From an uncultured Bacteroidota bacterium (GTDB taxonomy: Bacteria; Bacteroidota; Bacteroidia; Bacteroidales; FEN-979): a stretch of DNA of 51,974 nt. The notes beneath the pieces are model-generated. The model saw only the letters and a list, made by a program, of their open reading frames with translations. It was not told where the DNA came from and did not search any database. A program made the position numbers and the translations under genes. The DNA lies in contig CALMDO010000185.1 of NCBI GenBank assembly GCA_937862805.1, positions 1-51,974 of the forward strand, in the 5' to 3' direction. Positions within the stretch are counted from its first letter, which is position 1, and each line of letters starts with the position of its first letter. Shown here in pieces: positions 35,407 to 44,526 of the stretch.

Positions 35407-36378
35407 TTATTTCCCCTTCAATTGACGGAAGGAATCGACGAGCAGGGGAAGTATTTTGGCGGCATCACCCACGATACCATATTGTGCAGCGCCGAAAATG
35501 GGTGCATCTTTATCCGTATTGACAGCTACGATATAACGTGAGGAGCTGACCCCTGCCAGGTGCTGCGTTGCACCCGAGATACCGATGGCAATATAAAGGT
35601 TTGGTGCAATGATTTTTCCGGTTTGCCCTGTATGCTCTTCGTGCGGTCTCCAGCCTTCATCAGAAACCGGACGGGAACAAGCCGTGGCTGCTCCCATGAG
35701 CCCGGCCAATTCGACCAAGGGGCCCCAGTTATCGGGCGATTTCATACCTCTGCCGCCCGAAACCACGATGTCGGCATCGGTAAGAAGGATCTTGCCTGAC
35801 TGTTTTTCCACTTCGGTAACAATGGTTTTAGGAGTGACTCCGGCAGCATCTGCAGGTATCTCCTCTATCACCATGTTCTTAGGTTCTTCTGTTATCCCAA
35901 ATGAGTTTTGTGCCAGAGTGAGAATTTTCACAGGTGATTTGATGAGAACTTTAGAAAAGGCATTGCCTGAAAAGGCCTTCTTGAAAACCATGAAAGGATC
36001 GGTGGAGAGGGGCAGTTGACTGACTCCGGAGCCCAACCCGGCCTGAAGCCTGACCGATAACCTGGGAGCCAGGGCTTTTCCGGTGTTGTTGTTGGCAAGG
36101 ATCACGACGGATGCCTGTTCTTTCCGGGCAACCTGATCAATAAGCGCTGTGTATAACTGGCTATCGAACTGTGTAACTGTTGCTCCGTTGATCCGGATCA
36201 ACCGGCTGATCCCATAGTGGCCAATAGTATTCAATTCATCAGGCCGGATCTCGCCGATGGCAAGTGCAATGGGTTCGCAACCAAGCATGGAGGCTACTTT
36301 TGAACCGTAGGATGCCAGCTCGTAACTCAGTTTCTTGAATTTTCCATCCCAATTCTCAAGGAAGATTAAAACGGACAT
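35407..36378 (-). CDS. etfA: Electron transfer flavoprotein alpha subunit
   Basis: A protein of 323 residues. The C-terminal FAD-binding domain shows VVSGGRGMKSPDNW, SRPVSDEGWRPHEEHTGQTGK, GISGATQHLAGV and AVNTDKDAPIF, all diagnostic for EtfA. The N-terminal half is the flavodoxin-like ETF domain. It forms the soluble heterodimer with EtfB that collects electrons from acyl-CoA dehydrogenases. It starts 17 bp after the etfB stop. Confidence 0.97.
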   Translation of the reverse strand: MSVLIFLENWDGKFKKLSYELASYGSKVASMLGCEPIALAIGEIRPDELNTIGHYGISRLIRINGATVTQFDSQLYTALIDQVARKEQASVVILANNNTGKALAPRLSVRLQAGLGSGVSQLPLSTDPFMVFKKAFSGNAFSKVLIKSPVKILTLAQNSFGITEEPKNMVIEEIPADAAGVTPKTIVTEVEKQSGKILLTDADIVVSGGRGMKSPDNWGPLVELAGLMGAATACSRPVSDEGWRPHEEHTGQTGKIIAPNLYIAIGISGATQHLAGVSSSRYIVAVNTDKDAPIFGAAQYGIVGDAAKILPLLVDSFRQLKGK

Positions 36379-36395
36379 GTAAGGGTGGTATTTAG

Positions 36396-37145
36396 TTAAA
36401 TGATTTTGGCTTCGTTCTGTAATAATTCAAAGAGTTGACCTGGGTTGGCCGGGTCGATGAAACGGCAGGCTGCCCTTGGTTTTGGGGCCTCGAAAGCAAC
36501 AAGCTCTGTAAGCGGTGTACAGGCAACAGGCTCCACAACTTTCAGGGGTTTTGTCCGTGCCATCATGATCCCTCTCATTGCTGCAATCCGGGGTTCTTTG
36601 GCAATTCCTTTCTGGACAATAGCAACAAAAGGATAAGGCGTATTGATGACCTCTTTTCCCCCGTCGATTTCGCGGTGAAGGAGGGCTTTCCCTTTTTCGA
36701 TTTTGAGTGTTGAAACCGAAGAGATCGAAGGAATATTTAAAAATTCGGCCAACATCCCTCCTACTCCCGAACCATTGTGATCGCTTGATTCAATACCGCA
36801 AAGTATGATATCAAAAGATTCTTTACGGATCATCTCAGCCAACTGGAAGGCCACAAAATAGGCATCAACAGGATCTGCATTGATACGGATCGCGTCATCG
36901 GCGCCGATGGCAAGGGCCTTTCTGATCGTAGGGTCGGTCCCTGCAAGGCCCACATGAGCTACTGTAACTTTTGTGACGCCCGAAGCCTGATCATCTTTGA
37001 GTTCTAAAGCACGGGTCAACGACAGTTCATCCCATGGATTGATGACCCACTGAATGCCAGTGGTATCAAGACGTGTATCGTTGTCAGCAAACCTGACTTT
37101 GGTAGTGGTATCCGGAACATGGCTGATACAGACTAAAATATTCAT
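36396..37145 (-). CDS. etfB: Electron transfer flavoprotein beta subunit
   Basis: A protein of 249 residues. It starts MNILVCISHVPDTTTKVRF and holds WVINPWDELSLTRALEL, GADDAIRI, CGIESSDHNGSGVGGMLAEFL and a REIDGGKEVINTPYPFVAIVQKG segment, all typical of EtfB with its AMP-binding and docking loops. It is the first gene of a six-gene operon. The ETF group type (bifurcating or not) cannot be decided by eye; partnering with an EMO-like complex suggests the non-bifurcating, menaquinone-linked type. Confidence 0.97.
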   Translation of the reverse strand: MNILVCISHVPDTTTKVRFADNDTRLDTTGIQWVINPWDELSLTRALELKDDQASGVTKVTVAHVGLAGTDPTIRKALAIGADDAIRINADPVDAYFVAFQLAEMIRKESFDIILCGIESSDHNGSGVGGMLAEFLNIPSISSVSTLKIEKGKALLHREIDGGKEVINTPYPFVAIVQKGIAKEPRIAAMRGIMMARTKPLKVVEPVACTPLTELVAFEAPKPRAACRFIDPANPGQLFELLQNEAKII

Positions 37146-37176
37146 AGTTCACAAAAATTAAACAAAATTCGGGGTG

Positions 37177-37184
37177 CAAAGATA
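37177..37184 (-). promoter_or_regulatory. Bacteroidota -7 element (TATCTTTG) for the ETF operon
   Basis: Minus-strand TATCTTTG lies 31 bp before the etfB ATG at 37145, in the 62-bp gap after fabI. It gives the six ETF-operon genes their own promoter. Confidence 0.65.
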
Positions 37185-37207
37185 AAGAAAAGCGCCCAAA
37201 AAGAGGA

Positions 37208-38047
37208 CTATTTAATTTTATCCTCCTCTTCGAGGCACTTGTTGTACTGGGTCATCGCCCTCATACTCATGGCCATACTCGAAAATCCACCATCATGATA
37301 GATGTTCTGCATGGTGACTTTCCTGGACAGGTCGGAGAACAGTACGATGGAAAAATCGGCACATTCGTCGGCTGTGGCGTTTCCCAGAGGCGCCATACGA
37401 TCGGTAAAATCCATGAGCCCGTCCATTCCTTTAATTCCTGATCCTGCCGTTGTACGGGTAGGCGATTGGGACAGGGTGTTGATCCTGATCTGTTTTTCAC
37501 GGCCATAGATATAACCGAAGCTGCGTGCAATGGATTCAAGCAACGCTTTTGCATCCGCCATGTCATTGTATCCTACCAAAGTCCGCTGTGCGGCAATGTA
37601 AGAAAGCGCCAGAACAGACCCCCAGTTGTTGATGGCATCCAGTTTTTTGGCTACCTGCAACATTTTATGAAACGAAAGGGCCGAGATATCTATGGTCTTC
37701 TGAAAATAATCGTAATCAAGGTCATCGTACTCGCGATGTTTCCTGACATTCAACGACATTCCAATGGAGTGCAATACAAAATCAATCTTGCCTCCCAACA
37801 CCTCCATGCTGCGGTTAAAAACATAAGTGATATCCTTAACGCTGGTGGCATCGGCCGGAATGATCTCAGAACCGCATTGTTCAGCCAACGATTGCAAAGC
37901 GCCAAATCGAAGGGCCACCGGCGTGTTCGATAAAGTAAAAAGGGCTCCCTCTTCGTGGGCCCTCTCAGCAATTTTCCAGGCAATGGATTTTTCATCCAAA
38001 GCGCCGAAGATGATCCCCTTTTTCCCCTGAAGCAAATTATGCGACAT
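37208..38047 (-). CDS. fabI: Enoyl-ACP reductase FabI
   Basis: A protein of 279 residues. It starts with a FabI-type cofactor loop (GIIFGALDEKSIAWKIA) instead of the usual GxxxGxG of classical SDRs. The catalytic tyrosine and lysine follow the FabI Y-x6-K spacing in YNDMADAKALLES, and the substrate loop TLSQSPTRTTAGSGIKG is present. It carries out the last reduction of fatty acid elongation. It sits 42 bp after recN and may share its transcript; the next gene downstream is the ETF operon, so fatty acid synthesis and oxidation genes are neighbours. Confidence 0.95.
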   Translation of the reverse strand: MSHNLLQGKKGIIFGALDEKSIAWKIAERAHEEGALFTLSNTPVALRFGALQSLAEQCGSEIIPADATSVKDITYVFNRSMEVLGGKIDFVLHSIGMSLNVRKHREYDDLDYDYFQKTIDISALSFHKMLQVAKKLDAINNWGSVLALSYIAAQRTLVGYNDMADAKALLESIARSFGYIYGREKQIRINTLSQSPTRTTAGSGIKGMDGLMDFTDRMAPLGNATADECADFSIVLFSDLSRKVTMQNIYHDGGFSSMAMSMRAMTQYNKCLEEEDKIK

Positions 38048-38089
38048 AATGATTATACTTAAAGTAAATGTTTAAATAATTAAATTTAA

Positions 38090-39745
38090 TTAATTATTAA
38101 GCAATTCTTTAGCATTTTTTAAAGCAATAGGCGTTACCAGGTTGTCACTGAGCATTTTTGCAATTTCTTCAATTTTTTCAGATTTCGATAATTGCTTAAT
38201 ATAAGTAGTTGTAATATCTTGATTATCTTTTTTATATATCCAAAAATGTTGATCGCTTTTGGCCGCAATCTGCGGAAGATGGGTAATGGCAATCACCTGC
38301 ATCCGTTTTCCCATATTCCGGAGGATATTTCCCACTTTCCCTGCAACTTCCCCGGAAACACCGCTATCGATCTCATCAAAGAAAATCGTTGGCAGAAGGT
38401 TTTTCTGACTTATCATCGATTTGATACTCAGCATCAAGCGAGATAATTCTCCACCTGAGGCAATCTTAGATATTTCATTAACATCCAACCCTTTATTGCT
38501 ACTGAAAAGGAATTTTATACGGTCGGTTCCATAGGGTCCCGGAGAATCAGAAGTTGAAAAACCGATGATAAACCTTGCCTGTTGCATTCCAAGGTCATGC
38601 AGCATGGTAATGATCTCTTTCTCAAAATTACCGGCAACGTTGTGACGGGCCTTAGAGAGATCGCCAGCAAGTCGGGCTAATTCTTTTTCAAGCGTTTGAA
38701 TTTCATTGGTACAGGAAACAAGTTGATCCTGCATTCCGTCAGCTACCTGTAATCTGGTCTTTAACTCCTCTTTTAAGATTATGAGTTCTTCCACCGATGA
38801 TTTGTGATGCTTGTGCTGTAACCGGAATAAAAGGTCGAGCCGTTGGGTCACGTTCCCAGCCTCATCGGGGTTAAATTCAATTTGTTCGTCAATCGATACA
38901 ATTTCAGTTGATATATCTTTGACATCAATTATATTAGACTTTAGCCTCTCAACTATTTCTTTAATTGCTGCATTGTATTTTTGAATGGGGTTCAAAGCAT
39001 TCAAAGCTCTATTCAGCAATTCTATCACATTTTCTTCCTCACCGGTCAGGGCGATGCGGGTTCGTTCCAACGCGTTCTTGATCTCTTCGGCATGGTTCAA
39101 TAGTTCCAGCCGTTCTTCCAGGAATGGTTGTTCATCGGGTTGGAGATTTGCAGCTACTAACTCGTTGTAAAGAAATTCAATATAGTCCTGTTCTTCTTTA
39201 TAACGTTCCGATTTATCATGGAGTTCACTCCATATTTTTATTAATGTGTTCCAACGTTTATAAGTTGACCGGTAGGAATGAAGCAAAGGTTGGTTGGCCG
39301 CATAGTTGTCCAATACAGCCAGTTGAAAGTCGGCCTCATTCAGGGTGATGATTGAATGTTGGCTATGGATGTTTACCAGCTTATCCCCCAATTCTTTCAG
39401 AATAGAAAGATTGACCGGTGTGTCGTTTATAAATGCCCTTGATTTACCATATTGGTTGATCTCTCTTCGCAGCGTTACCTGGTTATCATAGTCCAGGTCA
39501 TTTCCTTTGAAAAAATCCTCAAGATGGTAGCCAACGATTGAGAAAAGTCCTTCAACAATGCACTTTTTTGTTTTATCCAGCAATACGCCTGTATCGGTCC
39601 TTTGACCCAGAATCAATCCGAGCGCTCCAAGAAAGATCGATTTCCCGGAGCCTGTTTCTCCTGTTATCACTGAAAATCCGGGCCGGATCTCCACCTCCAG
39701 TGAATGGATCAACACGTAATTTTCAATGGATAGTCTTATAAGCAT
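38090..39745 (-). CDS. recN: DNA repair protein RecN
   Basis: A protein of 551 residues in the SMC-like ATPase family. Walker A is GETGSGKSIFLGALGL at residues 29-44, a coiled coil spans about 160-370, and the signature ASGGELSRLMLSIK and Walker B TIFFDEIDSGVSGE are in the C-terminal half. It helps hold and repair double-strand breaks. No LexA box is visible upstream; the gene is the fifth in the bamD operon. Confidence 0.97.
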   Translation of the reverse strand: MLIRLSIENYVLIHSLEVEIRPGFSVITGETGSGKSIFLGALGLILGQRTDTGVLLDKTKKCIVEGLFSIVGYHLEDFFKGNDLDYDNQVTLRREINQYGKSRAFINDTPVNLSILKELGDKLVNIHSQHSIITLNEADFQLAVLDNYAANQPLLHSYRSTYKRWNTLIKIWSELHDKSERYKEEQDYIEFLYNELVAANLQPDEQPFLEERLELLNHAEEIKNALERTRIALTGEEENVIELLNRALNALNPIQKYNAAIKEIVERLKSNIIDVKDISTEIVSIDEQIEFNPDEAGNVTQRLDLLFRLQHKHHKSSVEELIILKEELKTRLQVADGMQDQLVSCTNEIQTLEKELARLAGDLSKARHNVAGNFEKEIITMLHDLGMQQARFIIGFSTSDSPGPYGTDRIKFLFSSNKGLDVNEISKIASGGELSRLMLSIKSMISQKNLLPTIFFDEIDSGVSGEVAGKVGNILRNMGKRMQVIAITHLPQIAAKSDQHFWIYKKDNQDITTTYIKQLSKSEKIEEIAKMLSDNLVTPIALKNAKELLNN

Positions 39746-39775
39746 TGGTTAACTTCAGAAAAAGTGAAGTGTCTC

Positions 39776-40690
39776 CTATTTGGTTCCCACAATCGAAGCG
39801 TACTTTGAGCCATTGGCTGGATCCATTTCTTTCATCATATTGACAACGGAGTTCTTTTCCATGGGAGGAACTCTTTCGTCGCCATAGATGTTGATGATCT
39901 CGTCCCGTTTTGCATCGAACAGCAGTTGAAGGGAAAAGAGTCCCGGCCGGGCATTGTAAACTTTCTGGACAGAGGTCAGGCTTTCGGTAATGCTTGTCCT
40001 GCCGGCATCCACTTTTTCATACATCTGATCCAGGCCCAGTCGATGGTAGTTGTAAGAAAAATCACGCAATCCTGAATAGGCGGGATTCAGGAGATTGGAA
40101 ACGAGCCAATACCGGTTTTTCTCCCCTTCATAAGCTTTCCAGCCGGCTTCCGGTGCATTTTGTGCTGAGGTGACGACCTCCTGGGCTTTTTCAAAGAAAG
40201 GTCCTCCTCCATAAGGAGAGAAAGAATCGAAATAATATCCCAGGAAGACATAAGCATAATAAGCCAGTACAGAGGTAAGGTTCGAGGTAAAAGTCCCGTC
40301 GGAATAATCGAGTGGCTGGTATTCAATGTACCGGAACTGAAATCCTTTATCTACATAGTTGAGTAATACTGAATTGTAAGCAGAATTGAACACCGGTCGC
40401 CGCAGAACGACATTCAGGTTCCCCCTGAATTCGTCAGAGCCCAGGCGTTCATTAACAGTCAGGAGGATGGTTGCCTCCAGTTTTTCCTCTGTTTTTATGT
40501 TGTAATTTGACCATTTGCGGTTGTTAATGAATTCGTACATTGCATTTTGCAGCGATTCAAAAACCCGTTTGTCAGTACCTTCAACTTTTTGAGAAGTGAC
40601 ATTCACGAGGCAGTTGAACTCCTGGCCCGACACTTTTGTGCCTTGGACAAGCAGGAATACAATCAATGCAATGGTTATGGATCTGGTCAT
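39776..40690 (-). CDS. porD: DUF4835 exported protein, PorD-like type IX secretion component
   Basis: A protein of 304 residues with a signal peptide at residues 1-22 (ends in KVSGQ). The mature part, with EFNCLVNVTSQKVEGTDKRVF and YYFDSFSPYGGGPFFEKAQEVV, is typical of the DUF4835 family, which sits between coaBC and recN across Bacteroidota. I recall this family being named PorD and linked to type IX secretion, but the assignment to a fixed role is less firm than for PorK, PorL or PorN. The two T9SS-tailed proteins in this window fit an active T9SS. Confidence 0.85.
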   Translation of the reverse strand: MTRSITIALIVFLLVQGTKVSGQEFNCLVNVTSQKVEGTDKRVFESLQNAMYEFINNRKWSNYNIKTEEKLEATILLTVNERLGSDEFRGNLNVVLRRPVFNSAYNSVLLNYVDKGFQFRYIEYQPLDYSDGTFTSNLTSVLAYYAYVFLGYYFDSFSPYGGGPFFEKAQEVVTSAQNAPEAGWKAYEGEKNRYWLVSNLLNPAYSGLRDFSYNYHRLGLDQMYEKVDAGRTSITESLTSVQKVYNARPGLFSLQLLFDAKRDEIINIYGDERVPPMEKNSVVNMMKEMDPANGSKYASIVGTK

Positions 40691-40702
40691 GAAGTAAGGA
40701 TC

Positions 40703-41911
40703 TTATTGATTGTCAATGAGCTTTTTAACAACTATTGCCAGAATATCCTGTGCCACTGCTTTTTTTGATTTCAGTTGGCCTGGATAGATGGTTCCCTGGT
40801 CATCGATAATACTGACTTTATTGGTTTCAGTTCCAAAACCGGCACCCGGGTCATTCAATGAGTTCAGTACGATGAGATCAAGGTTTTTGGATTTCAGTTT
40901 GGCCTGTGCGTTGACCAACTCATGATCTGTTTCCAGTGCGAATCCAACAAGGAGTTGATTTTTTTCTTTTACTGCTCCGAGTGACTTGAGGATATCGGTG
41001 GTAGGTTCTAATTCCAGTGCAAGGTTTCCCTTACTTTTTTTGATTTTTACCGAATGAATTTCTTTGACCCTGTAATCTGCCACAGCGGCCGCCATAATGA
41101 TAACATCTTGTCCGGGTGCATGGTTGATGCAGGCATGGTACATCTCTTCGGCGGTAGTCACATTGATACGGCAAATCGATGAACCACGAGTTTGCAGAGT
41201 AGTGGGACCGGCGATCAACAGCACTTCTGCGCCCATTTCGGCGGCCGTTTCCGCCAATTCGAAGCCCATTTTTCCGCTCGAGAAATTGGAGAGGAACCTG
41301 ACCGGGTCAATTTTTTCCCGGGTTGGTCCCGCGGTGATCAGGATTTTTTTTTTAAGCAAGGAATCTTTTCCGGAAAAATAGTCCTTTAGGATTTTGTGGA
41401 TTTTTTCCGGTTCTTCCATTCTGCCGGGACCTGACAAACCGCTCGCCAATTCTCCGGTTTGGGGTTCAATAATGGTGTTACCATACGACTGTAAAACCTC
41501 CAGGTTACGCTGGGTAGAAGGATGAAGGTACATGTCCATGTCCATTGCAGGCGCAAGAAATACAGGGCATTTTGCTGATAAATAAGCAGTTATAACCAAG
41601 TTATCTGCAATGCCACTGACCATTTTCCCCAGGGTATTCGCGGTGACAGGAGCGAAGAGCATCAGGTCGGCCCATTGTCCCATTTCCACATGGCTGTTCC
41701 AGGTACCATGGGCGGGATCGAAAGATTCGACAACCACCGGGTGGTTTGTCAGGGTAGAGAGGGTAAGCGGCGTAACGAAGTGTGTAGCTACAGGGGTCAT
41801 AATAATCCTGACCTCTGCCCCGTCTTTGATCAGCATTCTTACCAGCAGTGGGATTTTGTAAGCGGCAATACTGCCGGTTATCCCGATTATGATCTTTTTC
41901 CCTTGCAGCAT
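40703..41911 (-). CDS. coaBC: Bifunctional phosphopantothenoylcysteine decarboxylase / phosphopantothenate-cysteine ligase
   Basis: A protein of 402 residues. The N-terminal flavoprotein domain CoaC has GITGSIAAYKIPLLVRML, the active-site histidine near SFDPAHGTWNSHVEM and the CoaC motif PAMDMDMY. The C-terminal CoaB domain has ITAGPTREKIDPVRFLSN, AAVADYR and KIKKSKGNLALELEPTTDIL. Both steps are in coenzyme A synthesis. It lies 17 bp after rpoZ, the same order as in other members of the phylum. Confidence 0.97.
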   Translation of the reverse strand: MLQGKKIIIGITGSIAAYKIPLLVRMLIKDGAEVRIIMTPVATHFVTPLTLSTLTNHPVVVESFDPAHGTWNSHVEMGQWADLMLFAPVTANTLGKMVSGIADNLVITAYLSAKCPVFLAPAMDMDMYLHPSTQRNLEVLQSYGNTIIEPQTGELASGLSGPGRMEEPEKIHKILKDYFSGKDSLLKKKILITAGPTREKIDPVRFLSNFSSGKMGFELAETAAEMGAEVLLIAGPTTLQTRGSSICRINVTTAEEMYHACINHAPGQDVIIMAAAVADYRVKEIHSVKIKKSKGNLALELEPTTDILKSLGAVKEKNQLLVGFALETDHELVNAQAKLKSKNLDLIVLNSLNDPGAGFGTETNKVSIIDDQGTIYPGQLKSKKAVAQDILAIVVKKLIDNQ

Positions 41912-41928
41912 GGTTTAGGGATTGATGA

Positions 41929-42264
41929 TCAGAAATCTTCCGGTCGTTCTTTGTGCGGATTACGGAAATAGATCTCGCCGTTCAGGTACTCCTGGATGGC
42001 GATCAGGGTAGGTTTGGGAAGATGTTCGTAGTATTTGGCGATTTCGATCTGTTCACGGTTTTCAAAGACTTCTTCCAGGTTATCGTTACTGGTAGCGAAT
42101 TCACTGATTTTCTGGTTCAGTTCCTCCTTCATTTCCAGCCCGACCTGGTTCGATCGTTTGGAGATAACAGCCACTGTCTCATAGATATTATGAGTACCTA
42201 TCGTGAAATCCTCGATATTCCGGGTAATGGCATGTACATCTGTCTTGATTTTCTTGTAATCCAT
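41929..42264 (-). CDS. rpoZ: DNA-directed RNA polymerase omega subunit (Bacteroidota type)
   Basis: A protein of 111 residues. It contains GTHNIYETVAVISKRSNQVG, the conserved helix that cradles the beta-prime C-terminus in the omega/RPB6 family, followed by an acidic tail. The Bacteroidota omega is divergent from the E. coli one, and position between bamD and coaBC is the strongest support. It is 15 bp downstream of bamD. Confidence 0.85.
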   Translation of the reverse strand: MDYKKIKTDVHAITRNIEDFTIGTHNIYETVAVISKRSNQVGLEMKEELNQKISEFATSNDNLEEVFENREQIEIAKYYEHLPKPTLIAIQEYLNGEIYFRNPHKERPEDF

Positions 42265-42279
42265 TTTCTGCTTGAATTA

Positions 42280-43125
42280 TTATTGCTTGGTTTTCGATGT
42301 TTTCTTTTGGATCAGTTTCTGATCTTTGTCATATTTTGAATCCAGGGCTTTGCGGGCACTTTCTTTCAGGCTGGCAGCCTCAGCCAGGTATTCGCTTTCA
42401 GGGTATTGGGTAACGAAGTCCTGATATGACTTCAGGGCTTTGGAGTACCTGTCCTTTTTCTTTTCATCGATGCTCTCTTTGGCGTACCGATGATAGGATT
42501 TAAAGATCAGAAAAAGCACCTCCTCTTTGTGTTTTGAATCGGGAAATTCTTTCACGATGTTGTTCAACCCGACGATGGCGGCAGCGTAATCATCCATTCT
42601 GTAGTACAATTTAGCCATCTTGTAATCCTTCATTTCCAGTTTCTCCCTGAGTTTGTCGATCAGGTCATTGCATTCTGATACCCGTTTACTGCCGGGATAG
42701 GTATTCACAAAAAGCTGAAGGTCTTTCAGGGCATCGTACGTTATTGTTTGATCGAGACTGTATTCCGGTGAATTGAGGTAATTGCAATAGGCACTCATGA
42801 AAGCACATTCTTCAGCTTCGGGGGTATTCGGAAAATTGGTTGCGTATCTTTTGAAATAGTAAGAAGCCAGTGTATAATCTTTTTGATTGAAGTAGGAATA
42901 GGCGTAGTAATAGGCAATCTTTTGCGATTTATCAGTGGCACGCATTGCTCCTGCTAATTGATCAAAGAGTTGAAGCGCGCGGGAATAGTCCTTTTCGTTG
43001 TACAGTTTCACCGCTTCGTCATACTTTTCATCAACGGATCCGGTTTTCAAAAGTTTCTGGAAAGTACAGGATGACAGTGCGATAGACAGTACAAGCAGGA
43101 CTAAGGAGCAAGTCTTATATTTCAT
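42280..43125 (-). CDS. bamD: Outer membrane protein assembly factor BamD (lipoprotein)
   Basis: A protein of 281 residues from the ATG at 43125. The lipobox is LSSC with acylated C20. The mature part has five TPR-like helix pairs (YDEAVKLYNEKDYSRALQLFDQL, AYYYAYSYFNQKDYTLASYYFKRY, FPDSKHKEEVLFLIFKSYHRYAKES) as in the BamD scaffold of the beta-barrel assembly machine. A start five codons further upstream overlaps the promoter and is rejected. The minus-strand -7 box ends only 4 nt before this ATG, so the mRNA should start at or next to the start codon. Confidence 0.93.
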   Translation of the reverse strand: MKYKTCSLVLLVLSIALSSCTFQKLLKTGSVDEKYDEAVKLYNEKDYSRALQLFDQLAGAMRATDKSQKIAYYYAYSYFNQKDYTLASYYFKRYATNFPNTPEAEECAFMSAYCNYLNSPEYSLDQTITYDALKDLQLFVNTYPGSKRVSECNDLIDKLREKLEMKDYKMAKLYYRMDDYAAAIVGLNNIVKEFPDSKHKEEVLFLIFKSYHRYAKESIDEKKKDRYSKALKSYQDFVTQYPESEYLAEAASLKESARKALDSKYDKDQKLIQKKTSKTKQ

Positions 43126-43129
43126 TTTG

Positions 43130-43137
43130 CAAAAATA
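43130..43137 (-). promoter_or_regulatory. Bacteroidota -7 element (TATTTTTG) for bamD, implying a leaderless mRNA
   Basis: Minus-strand TATTTTTG is followed by CAAA and then the bamD ATG. In this phylum transcription starts a few bases after the TTTG, so the transcript should begin at or within a base or two of the start codon. The same arrangement recurs at 49832-49839. Confidence 0.6.
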
Positions 43138-43188
43138 CACTTTTTGGATGAACTAAAATAATATTCCTTTAGGCGAACGCTGTAAAGG

Positions 43189-43219
43189 TTGAAAAAGTAT
43201 TGGATTTTTGATACTTTTG
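43189..43219 (+). promoter_or_regulatory. Bacteroidota promoter (TTG-N20-TACTTTTG) for the serine palmitoyltransferase
   Basis: TTG at 43189-43191 and TACTTTTG at 43212-43219 are 20 bp apart, close to the consensus. The GTG start at 43269 follows after a leader of about 45 nt. Confidence 0.65.
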
Positions 43220-43268
43220 CAGCCTCAAACAGTTTTTATACCTCTTGTCTCACTAAAATTTCATCAAA

Positions 43269-44522
43269 GTGGATCTTTTTCAAAAGGTTGTCAACAACAT
43301 GGGCCCTCTCGGACAGTTAGCTGATGTCGGGTATGGTTATTATTATTTTCCGAAGTTGGAAGGAGAGATTTCGAATCACATGACTTTCAGAGGGAAACCC
43401 GTCTTGGTGTGGAGTCTGAACAATTACCTGGGTTTGGCCAACCATCCGGAGGTCAGGCAGGCGGATGCCGAAGCGGCAGCCCGTTTTGGAATGGGCTCTC
43501 CGATGGGAGCGCGAATGATGTCAGGGCAAACAAAATATCATGAACAGTTAGAACATGAATTGGCTTCTTATGAGCGCAAAGAGTCTGCCTACCTGCTCAA
43601 TTACGGCTACATGGGAATGGTCTCGATCATTGATTCGTTGCTCGACCGTCACGATGTAGTGGTTTATGATTCTGAATCACATGCCTGTATTTTAGACGGA
43701 TTGAGGTTGCACATTGGCAAACGGTTCGTTTATCCCCATAATGATATGGAGCGTTTTGAAGCGCAACTCAAGCATGCCCGGAAAGCTGCCGATCTGTCAG
43801 GAGGCGGGATTCTTGTAATCACCGAGGGTGTTTTCGGAATGCCTGGCGATCTGGGAAACCTTAAAGGGATCGTAGCGTTCAAAGAAAAATATGGTTTCAG
43901 GTTGTTGGTAGATGATGCGCATGGTTTTGGTACGATGGGCAAATCGGGAGCCGGTACCAGCGAAGAGCAGGGCGTTATGGATGGCGTTGATCTTTATTTT
44001 GGGACCTTTGCCAAGGCCATGGCTGGCATAGGCGGTTTTGTCGCCACCCAAAAGCCCATTATCAAGGCCCTGACTTTTAAAATGAGATCGCAGATCTTTG
44101 CCAAATCTCTTCCCATGCCCATGGTTATGGGCGCCTTGAAACGGATGGAGTTGATCCGTAACCATCCTGAACTGAGGGAAAAGCTCTGGACCATCGTCAC
44201 CGCCCTTCAGAAAGGTTTGCGTGAAAAAGGATTTGATATTGGAAAAACCCAATCCCCTGTCACTCCTGTCTTTCTTAAAGGCACCGTTCAGGAAGCTACC
44301 CAGGTTGTCGCCGACCTCAGGGAGAACCACGGTATCTTTTGCTCCATGGTGATCTATCCCGTCGTTCCAAAGGGCGTTATCATGCTGCGGTTGATCCCCA
44401 CCTCTGCCCACACCCTCGAAGATGTCAAGATCACCATCGACGCGTTCTCCGAGGTTCGCACCAAACTAACGGAAGGGAAATACTCAAAAGATACTTTCCC
44501 ACCTGTAGCCGACAAATATTGA
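43269..44522 (+). CDS. Serine palmitoyltransferase-like alpha-oxoamine synthase
   Basis: A protein of 417 residues with a GTG start. It belongs to the fold I alpha-oxoamine synthases (KBL, BioF, SPT). Motifs are SLNNYLGLANHPEV, DSESHACILDGLRL with the PLP-stacking histidine, LLVDDAHGFGTMG with the pyridine-nitrogen aspartate, and GTFAKAMAGIGGFVA with the Schiff-base lysine K249. The GTFAKAMAGIGG sequence and the length point to the bacterial serine palmitoyltransferase that starts sphingolipid synthesis in Bacteroidota. An 8-amino-7-oxononanoate synthase is less likely, since no other biotin gene is nearby. It is followed after 4 bp by a membrane-protein gene. Confidence 0.85.
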   Translation: MDLFQKVVNNMGPLGQLADVGYGYYYFPKLEGEISNHMTFRGKPVLVWSLNNYLGLANHPEVRQADAEAAARFGMGSPMGARMMSGQTKYHEQLEHELASYERKESAYLLNYGYMGMVSIIDSLLDRHDVVVYDSESHACILDGLRLHIGKRFVYPHNDMERFEAQLKHARKAADLSGGGILVITEGVFGMPGDLGNLKGIVAFKEKYGFRLLVDDAHGFGTMGKSGAGTSEEQGVMDGVDLYFGTFAKAMAGIGGFVATQKPIIKALTFKMRSQIFAKSLPMPMVMGALKRMELIRNHPELREKLWTIVTALQKGLREKGFDIGKTQSPVTPVFLKGTVQEATQVVADLRENHGIFCSMVIYPVVPKGVIMLRLIPTSAHTLEDVKITIDAFSEVRTKLTEGKYSKDTFPPVADKY

Positions 44523-44526
44523 CGAT

